Below are positions 12,322 through 21,994 of a stretch of DNA of 64,000 nt, one piece after another. Origin of the DNA: Zygnema cylindricum. Its lineage: Eukaryota > Streptophyta > Zygnematophyceae > Zygnematales > Zygnemataceae. The stretch covers positions 1 through 64,000 of the forward strand of contig JBBHKE010000722.1 in NCBI GenBank assembly GCA_037447655.1. Reading direction: 5' to 3'. Made by a program: the position numbers and the translations under genes. The notes beneath the pieces were generated by a model. It was not told the DNA's origin and did no database searches. It saw only the letters and a list, made by a program, of their open reading frames with translations. Numbering within the stretch: the stretch's first letter is position 1; every line of letters starts with the position of its first letter.

Positions 12322-12592
12322 GATACACTCTTAGAAGCTATCAAGAATTCTATCAAACAGTTGTTTTCAAGTCATCACCAAATCTTATACAAGCATCTAT
12401 ACCTCACAAACTCTAACAGAATATAGAGTAGCATAAACACTGACAGCTCCCAAAGTTTCAGCACAATTGACCGAACAACACTCAAGATATAATACTCAGA
12501 AGTTTCCCAAAAACTGTCTGTAGTTTACTACTTGGAAGTCTGGATACATAATGTGTTCTGAGTCCTAAGTCTTATACTTGTGTTGTACCGGC

Positions 12593-12599
12593 GATACCA
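12593..12599 (-). other. Putative primer-binding site of the copia element
   Basis: On the minus strand TGGTATC follows one base after the proposed LTR end. The first seven bases match the initiator-tRNA-Met complement used by most plant copia elements; the match stops after that. Confidence 0.4.
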
Positions 12600-12600
12600 G

Positions 12601-12940
12601 TGTATGTGAGAGGTACGTCAAGCTACAAAGCTAAAACTAATCTGTCGAGCTACCATGGAACTACCACTAAGCTACCACTGAGCTACCCAATAAGTTGAGG
12701 TCCGTTGACTTGATTCATATTAATCGCAGCTGCGTTGTCCCGTACCAAATCATATCCAAAGTAACCGCAACTGCGTTGTCCTGTCTGTGTCGCAACTTCG
12801 CTGCTGCGGTGCTCTGTCTGCATAGCAGTTGCGTTGACCTGTACTGTACTCAAGTGATGACGCATATCCTTAAACAACAAATTACTCCCTTTCTACCGTT
12901 CTACTAATATACCGAGACTTAAAGCTTTCCAAAATCAACA
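12601..12940 (-). repeat. Putative 5' LTR of the copia element
   Basis: In minus orientation the segment begins TGTTGATTTTGGAAAGC and ends CATACA, giving TG...CA borders, and it is followed by a PBS-like sequence and then the gag start codon. It contains short repeats of GCTACCA type and of TGCGTTGTCC type. No second LTR copy is present in the window, so borders are inferred from position only. Confidence 0.4.
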
Positions 12941-12959
12941 CTCCCTTAAAGCTTTAGAC

Positions 12960-13070
12960 TCAGTGTATCAGCGCAGCTGCGATGTCGCACTTAGTGCATC
13001 ATGGCAGCATAACAGCGCAGCCATAGTAGCGCAACATAGTAGCGCAGCCATAGCAGCGCAACATGGCAAC
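12960..13070. repeat. Short tandem repeat of GCAGC/CATAGTAGCGC type
   Basis: Repeated GCGCAGCCATAGTAGCGCAA-like units of about 27 bp, imperfect. No coding sense. Confidence 0.6.
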
Positions 13071-13074
13071 ATAG

Positions 13075-13295
13075 TACACCTCCAATCGCTATTAGCGTTG
13101 TGTACGCTAATCCCGTCCCGCTTTTTTTTGTTTTTATTCTCAAATAGAATTATCCACACTATTTTAAAAAAGCCCTAATTCCTAATTAGAGTAATCGATT
13201 TCTTCCAAAATTTCCAAATTCCCAATTAGCGTACACCACGCTAAATAATAGTATTCGCTAATCAAACGTACACGCTAATAGCGATAGGCGGTGTA
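13075..13295. mobile_element. CACCG-terminus MITE, 221-bp full-length copy
   Basis: Starts TACACCTCCAATCGCTATTA and ends AATAGCGATAGGCGGTGTA. The whole length matches, in opposite orientation, the copy at 51751-51966, including AGTAATCGATTTCTTC and CCCAATTAGCGTACACCACG. These two copies define the complete element of about 215-220 bp. Confidence 0.85.
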
Positions 13296-13974
13296 CCGTA
13301 ATTTCAGTGTTAGCGTGACGTCTCAGCTTCCGTACACACCACGAATCGTAAGTAGAGTTATATACGCTACACCGCGAATCGTAACTAGAGTAATGAAAAA
13401 ATTAGAGAAAAAAAACAAAAAAAAAACAATTACAGTACACCGCGAATCGTTATTAGAGTGTATAACTCTAATTAGGGTTCTTAAATTTTTTAATTTTTTC
13501 CCGCAATTAGTATAAATGATTTTTGTAATTAAATTAGCAACGCTATTTAAGTACATGAACCATAATCTGCCACGTTTCTGGCACTAAATTAGAATCAATA
13601 ACACTAATTATTTTTTTACGCTATTTAAACTTTGACACTAATAACGATTCGCGGTGTAATGTACGCTACTGTAGTTTAGGAGATAGAGATTTTTCAACTA
13701 TGAAGTTTACTCTAATATATTTAGGTATTCTATATTGGGTTATGTCGGCGATAATTATGTGCGCGATAATTATGAACACTAAATTACGTAGACGTACAAC
13801 ATTTGTCAGTCCGGTATATGTCGACGTCATTGTGACGTTAGTATTATTTGTCACGCTGAATGTCAGTTCCGTCGGATTTTTTTCGATTTGAATGAGTCTT
13901 TTTGTTTAGTGCAGTTTCACGTGCGAGCGTGATTCTACTAAATCATTATTTGTACCTTTTTACCTAGAAAAGTA

Positions 13975-14640
13975 CAATAATGCACGGTCCGACGTCGTCC
14001 GTACTCCACACTATTTCAAACGAACCTATATTATAAATATTTACGCTAATTAAACCTCACCTAAATTATAAAAATGAAAAAAATAGGATCGTTTACTCTA
14101 TTTGATGTGATAGAGTCGAAATTTTGAGCGACCGAATTAGAGTAATTTACTCTAATTACGATTTGCGGTGTAATTCCGTCACCCCAAATTTTGACTTTAT
14201 CACCATAAATAGAGTACATTATTCTAAATTGTTCTTTACGTTTTTTAAGGTACTTTTTGAATGAGCGTTAATAACTGTAATACAACGCCGTTTTAAATAG
14301 TGTGGCGTACGGTCGGTATCTGACCGTGAAACAGTTTAATTTATTAAGTAAAAAGTACAAAAAATAGTATAATACACGTCATTATCATGTAACAACCTTT
14401 TAAAAAACCGCGTAGTGCAAACGTCATAGTGGCGATAAACTGTACGTTTTGTCAGATTTTGTACCAATACATAATTTACAGTAGAGATAATCAACGCGTC
14501 GAATTATAAAACATAAATAAAATAGAGTAAACTCTTTTTTGAAAAAAGTTATATCACACAAATTAGAGTTCATAACGCTAATATTTTTTTCTTTTTTTTT
14601 ACTCTAGTTTTTTTCTTTACTCGAATTACAATTTGCGGTG
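13975..14640. mobile_element. Cluster of CACCG-terminus MITE remnants
   Basis: Contains inverted relatives of the element at 2977-3478 (TACTCCACACTATTTCAAACG; TTTGATGTGATAGAGTCG) and internal end motifs ATTACGATTTGCGGTGTAAT (14155) and ATTACAATTTGCGGTGTG (14625). Boundaries of single insertions cannot be resolved by eye. Confidence 0.5.
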
Positions 14641-14649
14641 TGTCGTAAT

Positions 14650-15481
14650 TTCATTGTTGGCGTTACGTACGATGTTTGAACATGGTAGGCATTTTACTAT
14701 CACATTGTACACGGTATTGTACCATATTGTACCGGAAATCGTTAACGATTGGTTTGAAAAACGTAATGGCTAAAGCAAACTTACGAAAAAAGGAGAAACG
14801 ATTAACGTGTAACATAAAGGCCGACACTCTGAAACGTCGCGACTGTTAAACTTCAATCTATCGGCATAAATAAATCATTGTATACAATTAAGAACCCCAT
14901 GCAAAATAAGAATATACTATGTAACATGGAAATAAGCTGAAACGACAAAAACAGATGAGGCATGAACTGAAATTACACTGTAGAATTTCGCTAATAAGTG
15001 TAGCTGAATCGACACTTTGTCAATGATAGTCAACAGTCAATTGAAACAAAAAATTAATGTATGATAAATGAAAACCACATGGGGGCACAATCAACCACTG
15101 AAATGACACGAAGAAATGAAACGACATACTAAATCGTATCACACGACAAAAGTTAACATCTATTAGGTATATTTCATGAAAAAGACAATTTACGCTAAAC
15201 ACTCGTATGTTACGGGTTTATTAATTATTTGCTATCAAAATCCATGGCACAAAAGGTTCATGCATGTAAAAGAAAATGACGAAGCCAAGTGGATGATTTA
15301 TTTCGCGTTTCGTATATGGTTTTTGTTTGTTTTATATTAAGATAATAATTTTTTTTTCTTTTTTTTATCAATACATAATGTTACAAAATAAGCAAACAAA
15401 AAAAAAGACAAACAAAATAAATAACCACAATACAACCTTGTTCACATAACAATAAACAAAGAAACCAATGTAAACATAACA
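14650..15481. other. AT-rich spacer before assembly gap
   Basis: No gene or element recognised. Long A/T tracts near 15345-15420 precede the gap. Confidence 0.4.
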
Positions 15482-15491
15482 NNNNNNNNNN
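15482..15491. other. Assembly gap (10 N)
   Basis: Ten N characters. The sequence on the right is the inner part of a 215-bp CACCG-terminus MITE (ending GGCGGTGTA at 15685), whose left end is missing, so the scaffold join runs through a repeat and may be inaccurate. Confidence 0.95.
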
Positions 15492-15984
15492 GCAACAATT
15501 CGGCAGATTTAATCTCACTAACTCCAATTAATTTGGTACGGACAAAATCGCATTTCCTAAAACCCTAATTCCTAATTAGAGTAATCGATTTCTTCGAAAA
15601 TTTCCAAATTCCCAATTAGCGTAAACCACGCTAATTATTCGTATACACTAAAGAAACTTCTACGCTAATAGCGATTGGCGGTGTAGTACGCCGAGTATCG
15701 CTATTAGTGTTGACAACACTAATTCTGCGCCACCAAATTTTGACCTTCGAATTGAAAATAAAACTAATAAGTTTATTTTCTTCCTTTACGCTAAAACAGG
15801 CATGGTTTAATTAACCTCAATCACTCTAATTTAGACGGCTTAACAACGCAGCGAGTCGCTATTAGCGTTAATAACGCTAATTCGGCGCCCCCAAATACTG
15901 ACCCTCGAGCCTAAAACAGAATTGATAGCTAAAATAGTTTTCTTACGTTAGTATACACACTGTTCAATTACCGTTAATAACTCT

Positions 15985-16702
15985 AAGGGTGAAGTTCCAT
16001 CAGACAAAAAGTGCGGTAGTTTACAGAAATCCGCGACTATCCGTATCAAAACGTACCGCTTATTTTGTTTTTATATGAAAAACAACATTACAGAGAATCT
16101 TGCCAATACTCTTCGAAGGTCTGGGAGGTAAAAATGACCGTCGGATGTTCATCTGCGAGGCGTTCGCTTCATTTTTCTCTGTAACTGTCAACCCACCTCG
16201 AGGAGGTGGGTTGACAGATCCAGAAAAAAAAAATTCATGACACGGTGGACGATTAAGCTACGTGTCATGATGTAAGACCAACAAAAAATCTTAAGATTTG
16301 CTCATGACACGCGCTTTCCAAAATGCAACTGAAAATTCGTAACATTCCTTCATCACGCTATTTTCGGTAACTTTTGTTCGCCACACTATTTCGCTCAAAG
16401 GACTTTCGTTATGTTCGAAAACAAAAACCCCAAAAAATGAGCTGGCGTACAGACTGGCGTCTGCAAAAAGTATAAAAGTTCTGTCGTATGATTACTTCGT
16501 ACGCAGGTACATGGTACGCAAGTGAAGATTTGAAGTTAAGTTTGTCGGTGCTAAAAATATGAAAGATATTCAATATTGGATCATAGCTTGCGTGGCGCCA
16601 GTCAATTTAGAACACGTGGCTTACAAGCTCTTCGTGATGGAACATCAACCCGGTCTGTAGAGTTGGCCCTACGATTACAGAAACGTCTGATGGAACTTCA
16701 CC
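15985..16702. mobile_element. ~720-bp inverted-repeat element, copy 2
   Basis: Perfect 20-bp terminal inverted repeats: AGGGTGAAGTTCCATCAGAC and its reverse complement. Inverted relative to copy 1 at 1693-2457. A 33-bp near-centre palindrome (16185-16217, arms CTGTCAACCCACCTC) is present here but not in copy 1. No coding frame. Confidence 0.7.
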
Positions 16703-17288
16703 CTAATTTGGACAGTTCTAAATAATGTACACTGTGAATCACTATTAGCGTTCATAACGCTAATTCGGCGCCCCCAAATTTTGACCCAAATTCTTAAATA
16801 GAGTTACCACAGTTATTAGGGTTAAGGTTAATAACTGTAATATAGTGCCTTTTTAAATAGTGTGGCATACGGACCTTTCATTCCCGTACGTTTTTGTACC
16901 TTATTAAGTAAAAAAGTACAAAAAAAAGTTTAATACAGTCGCGTGTGCATGTGAATGTGCACTCAAAAAACGTTCGACAAAAAAAGCGTGACGCTACACG
17001 ATTCACGGTGTAGGGTTAACATTTAACTGCGTAAAAATCGTTGGCACGTGCGGATGTCAGAATGACGCGACAGCGTACGATTTCGAGCATTTTACACGTG
17101 TAAAGATCTTAATCGCCGACAATTATTACAGGGAAAATTCCAAATTAGAGTTATTTTTTTTTTTATGAAATTGAAAATCCCAAATTAGCGTTAATAATGT
17201 GAATTGTTTTTTAACCTTAATTATTTCATAACGCTAATAGAGATTCACATTGTAGTGTACGAAATGTGTCACTCCGTACTATAACTGC

Positions 17289-17520
17289 TTGTATTTATTT
17301 CGTACAATCGTACAGAAAGAGTGTCAGATAAAGGAGTCGACACGCGAAAGTGAGTGCGTCGACACGAAAAAACGGAATCAGATTTGATTCCCAGAGATAA
17401 AGATGGGGGAAAATCATGCGAACCTGTTCCCACATGTTCAAACGTGGGATATGTGAACACAAGCTACACTTTGGGAGAATGTACTGCAAATTAGCGTTAG
17501 TGTATAAATTAGAGTTGATT
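17289..17520. repeat. Direct repeat shared with 20629-20862
   Basis: The segment with GTCGACACGCGAAAGTGAG, CCTGTTCCCACATGTTC and GTGAACACAAGCTA recurs at 20629-20862 at high similarity and, more diverged, at about 21230-21370. Its right part (ATATGTGAACACAAGC) resembles the DNA encoding the end of the unknown protein at 21679-21888, so these may all be pieces of one element family. Confidence 0.6.
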
Positions 17521-17622
17521 TTTTTTGGGTGAAGGGGCCCAAAACCCAAATTAGAGTTAATAACACTAATAATTTTTCTACGTTAGTTATTTCTTAACGC
17601 TAATAGCGATTCACGGTGTAGT

Positions 17623-17845
17623 GTACACCGCCAATCGCTATTAGCGTCAATAATGCTAATTCGGTGCCCCCTAATTTGTTTTTTTTTCTCAAATAGAATT
17701 ATCCATACTATTTTAGAAAAAACCTAGTTTCTTATTAGAGTAAATGATTTACCCTAAAAATTTGAAATTCCCAATTAGCGCTAATAACGCTAATTTTTCT
17801 TTTACGCTATTTATTCCTTGACGCCAATAGCGATTTTCTTATTTT
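17623..17845. mobile_element. CACCG-terminus MITE, right end interrupted
   Basis: Begins TACACCGCCAATCGCTATTA and runs through the family interior, but the right terminal repeat stops after CCAATAGCGATT and is replaced by a T-rich tract that begins the duplicated block at 17861. Confidence 0.65.
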
Positions 17846-17860
17846 TTTTTGTTTTATTTT

Positions 17861-20218
17861 TGTAGGGAATGATACGGAAGCGTATGACATCCGTAACAAA
17901 ACCTCCCTTTTTCGCTAATGGAGGTCACCTTTAGTATTAGATGTATACACAAGCATCAGTTTATGTAGCGTTAAGCCCTTGAACCTAAGATAGGGTTAAA
18001 AATACTATTTCTTTCTTTACTCTGATAATTTCTTCACAATAATAACGATTCACGGTATACTTTTGTGTTATTCGTTGTCGTTTGTTGATTAGCGCCCATT
18101 TGCATGTCCACATTACCTTGAAGAATGTTGCACCGTGAACCATTTATAACTCGGATGGTTTACCATCGTGCTTTTTAATTTATCATGGCCCCTATTTATA
18201 ACGTTAAAATATCATTTGCGTAAAGTAAAAAACACTTGTTAACGCTATGTTAGGTTTCATGACCTCAAGCCAACAAAAAATTACCACTAATTAACACACA
18301 AAAATAATTCGGATATACATTCTCACAGTGATACGCTATAGCACGTGTTCACAAGCCGACATTTGAACAAGTGAAAATAGTTTCGCTTGATTTGCCCTCG
18401 TCTCCATTATTTGTGAGCTGTTTTCTACTTATCGATTCATAAAGTGGTACCAGGGCTTGTGTGCTTCTTGAGAGTGTGTGAGAGTGACAAATGGGCGCGA
18501 AAAAGAAGATACCAACTTGGACTCCTTTGTCCGTGGCTCCCCCTCCAGATCCACCGGATCAATCCAATCCAGATAAACAGCCCAATTGAGGGTTTTACAG
18601 CTTATATAATTCAGAAACAATTTGGAGAAAAAGTCCTATTCAATTAACAGAACAACCAAAAACAAAATACTGCTTCAACTTTAGCGTGATCCGATCCATA
18701 AAAAAAAATCATATCTCTCATAAGAAATGACAACCCCTATTGACCATAGATGTTTTCAAGCACCTCGGATCCTGATATTATCGACATTAAGAGACCTTCC
18801 TTTACCTACTCGTACAATTTGAGAAAAAATTAAGAACGGAGAGGAATCTAGGTGGATGTACCAAGGGGCTTTCACAAGATAGTAGTTTGCAGGTTTCTAT
18901 ATATAAAATAAGAATGTCATCATAGAATTGCTAAACATGATACAAACAAGGCCGGAAAATACGACAGGACTGGAGAAAGATATAGCCAGTCACAAACAAA
19001 AGAAACTAACTTTTCTTTCCTATTGCAGCGCTTATGAGCCAGCAACAAAGACATGCTTAGATGCAAAAGCCTCTCTACCCTCTTCTAAAAAACAGCGAAA
19101 ACCCCAAATAAATCGCAAGCGCTAAAAAAACACTAACCGGAGAAAAAACAAAAAAACGAGGAACTGGCCGAGCAATCTTACGGTTTCCTACCACCCATGT
19201 AGATTCGTCTTGAGTCACACTATTTCACAATCAACTCAACCGTAGATTTCTCCATCACTTGCGGTTGACAGGGGGACCTTCGGTTGACTGTACCTTAGTA
19301 GTTTGCGGTTCTTTGGATGGTTTTGACAAAACTGCCTTCATCATCGCCATGAAGGCCTCCGATAAGCTCTGATTCCGATCCAAACCATCCAAATTTTGTA
19401 CATTTTGATGTGCTTGACCATTTTGGTTCGTTGGACCACTTTGACTGGTTTGACCACCTTGATTGGTTTGAAAATTTTGATTGGTATGATTGAGGAATTG
19501 GGCTTTCATGGCCTCGGCCTTCTCTTCGGCGTCAAATTCCTGAACCACTTCGTTCCATGCCGCCTTTTCCTCCTCCTCCGTCAGTTTTTCCTCCTCCAAA
19601 TCTCTTAGAAGATGGCCATGCTCGTGGTACCGGACGATCCACCTGGTTCATAAAAAAACGGATAAGTTTTTAGTGTAGAGTAGAGAAGAGGAGAGGATAG
19701 GAGAGGAAAGGAGGCGAGAGGAGAGGAGAAGAGAGGAAGTTAAAACAACAATCAGTTCTTTGCCAGAAAGATACACAACTTTGCCAGTTTTCAGATGATA
19801 AAATCAGTGGTCGAAAAAAACTAATTAGTATTATTAACAATATTTTGTGGTTAAGGACAAAAAAAAAAAGAAAGGCCAGTACCAAATTTAGCGTTATTAA
19901 CGCTTTTAGCAATGTGCAGTGTGATGTGTACACTGCCCATCGCTATTAGTGGTGTTGTGTCTCGGCAGGGTTTTGCTGATAATCGATATGTAACCTTTTT
20001 TGGCTTGCCGATAATCAATATATTGGCACGATATATCGACACCGGTGTTATCGCCGATATAAAACCGATAAATATCGATTAATATTGGTTTTTTATTGCG
20101 ATAACACCGGTAACGATTACTATCGGCGATAATTGTACGGTTGGTACCATACGGATGTACGGTTTATTCCGTCATACTGAACCGCCGTTTTTCCGTTACA
20201 CAGCGTACGGAACAGTTT
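17861..20218. repeat. Segmental duplicate A (terminal-exon block)
   Basis: About 2.35 kb nearly identical to 21995-24321. In ATRX-gene orientation (minus) it holds part of the last intron, the terminal coding exon, about 1.4 kb of downstream sequence, and ends CCCTACA followed by an A-rich tract (complement at 17833-17861). Both copies include the same MITE terminus (19929) and hAT-like start (19950), but here the hAT-like element is cut off near 20218, whereas copy B has it complete. Confidence 0.85.
19255..19642 (-). CDS. ATRX C-terminal exon, second copy (E28')
   Basis: Intact 388-nt exon copy with acceptor ATGAACCAG, one base completing a Lys codon, 128 codons and a stop. It starts [20 protein letters not shown] and includes [13 protein letters not shown], the conserved tail motif of ATRX proteins, followed by an Asn/Gln/Gly-rich stretch. 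It differs from the nearer copy (23388-23775) at four residues in the 114 compared (Gly/Cys, Ser/Thr, Met/Val, Thr/Ile). It could serve as an alternative last exon through a 5.6-kb intron, or be an unused duplicate. No disabling change is visible. Confidence 0.7.
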
Positions 20219-20628
20219 TTTAAATGAGTTGACATATTTATAATTTGAAAATTTGACCATATCCCACCAGATTAATGCAAAATTTTTTTTTTTTTGTTTC
20301 AATGTGAGCATTGTTTTTTTTTATTGTGGACATGTTTTTTTTTATCGTGGACATTTTCTAACAAGGACATGTTGTACCAACGACGAGGCAATCTGGTCCC
20401 TGGTTTAGCAACCAGGCAACTCTGGTCGCTGGTTCAGCGACGAGGCTGCCTCGCCGCTAGTTGGTTGCGCTTTCAGTTTTTTAGGGTATTAAATATTTAA
20501 AAAATTTGAAATTTGAACGTCAAAATAAGTTACGAATTTTAAAAATTCCGAAATCGTATGATGCGCACTTTACGCAGTAATCATTAGTTTAATCCGTGCG
20601 TGTTATGCGCATAGGACATCTATGCCTC

Positions 20629-20862
20629 GTATTTATTTCGTACAATCATACAGAAAGAGTGTTAGATAAAGGTGTCGACACGCGAAAGTGAGTGCGTTGA
20701 CACGAAAAAACGCAATCAGATTTGATTCATAGTGATAAAGACGGGAAAATCAAGCGAACCTGTTCCCACATGTTCAAACTTGGGATATGTGAACACAAGC
20801 TATACCGGCTACACTATGGGAGAAGTGTACCACAAATTAGCGTTAGTGTATAAATTAGTAGT
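20629..20862. repeat. Direct repeat shared with 17289-17520
   Basis: Second copy of the ~230-bp repeat, interrupted on its right by a hAT-like element at 20859. Confidence 0.6.
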
Positions 20863-21212
20863 GTTGGGTATCGAGGACCTTTTGCCGATATTCGATATAT
20901 ATCGAATTTCAGGTACCCGATAATCGATATATCGCTTCGATATATCGAAAAGCAAATTATCGCGATATATTGCCGATATATCGACGCATTAATTTTTTTT
21001 TTTTTTTTTTCCCATTTTTTTTTTCAAAACCCCCCCCCCCCCCTGCTCGTGGGGGGGGGGGGGGGGGGGGGGGGGTTATCTGTATGATTTTCCGTACTAG
21101 GACTGTACGGACACCCAGTTTTTGCAATATATATGGCGATAATTTATGTTGGTCCCGGTACGATATATCGAGGAATCTGCTCGATCGATATTCGATATAT
21201 CGAATATCGAAA
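20859..21212. mobile_element. hAT-like MITE with homopolymer core, truncated right end
   Basis: Begins TAGTGTTGGGTATCGAGG and matches the intronic element at 36827-37203 (GATATTCGATAT, GGTACCCGATAATCG). The core is a long C run (21028-21042) and then a longer G run (about 21051-21075), separated by TGCTCGT. The expected right terminus is not found. Confidence 0.6.
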
Positions 21213-21678
21213 AAAGTGCGTCACATTACGGCGTCGACACGGGAAAGCGCACGCAAATTTCAATCCCAATTATAATAACAAGGGGAAATCGTGCGAACTT
21301 GTTCTTACATGATCAAATGCAAACTTTGAAAATAGGCTATATCGCTATAGTACACGAATGTGTATCCAAATTACAGTGCCAGTAATCGTACGTACACATC
21401 TACTGGCTAATATTTTGCAGTGTGCTCCATTAGGTCCTGGCGTTAAACAACCTTTCGTCTAAGTGCATAATTCTGATTTGTACCACGTAGGCATGTGTTC
21501 AAACGTTAAAAACCACCAAAGATTTTTCAAGCGCAAAATTCGAATGAAATATTTATACGGGGGGAGGAAGATTAAGACTTGTAAAAGAGTAAACAAATCT
21601 CAAAGTCGTGCGTGTACTATACCATTGTGCTAATATTGTTGTAACGTTTTAAAAACCGAAATCTCGTCCACGAACTTA

Positions 21679-21888
21679 AATGTACGGCAAAGGGAAAGCC
21701 AAAGAATATCCTCCGGCGAATATTTTCTCGTGGCTTTGGAAGATTTGGCTCCATGGTCTGAATGCACATGGCTTATACGACGTGTGAGATTGTCATCACT
21801 CGTCAATGGTGGAGGGTATCTTAATTTTCCAAGTGGACCAATTGTACACCTCCAATATGTGGACACGAGCCACAAGTTGGATGATTGA
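21679..21888 (+). pseudogene. Fragment of a repeated unknown protein, copy 2
   Basis: Open frame without a clear start, ending at TGA 21886-21888. Residues RESQRISSGEYFLVALEDLA, then CTWLIRRVRL and GGGYLNFPSGPIVHLQYVD, align with the frame at 10786-11121 over about 65 residues. Family unknown. The upstream part is not open for long, so this is probably a remnant. Confidence 0.4.
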
Positions 21889-21994
21889 CCGGTTGCGTCG
21901 TGGATGCGAAAAGCCGGTTGATGCTTACAACTATAAGATTGAAGAATATTAGCAAATTTCTAGTGAACATGTTCTGATTTTTTTTTTTTTTTTT

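Noticed and set aside
19255-19599. Gag-like protein of a retrotransposon (first impression of the Asn/Gln-rich 114-codon frame)
   Set aside because: Extending upstream reveals [20 protein letters not shown], the ATRX C-terminal motif, with an acceptor in the right phase.
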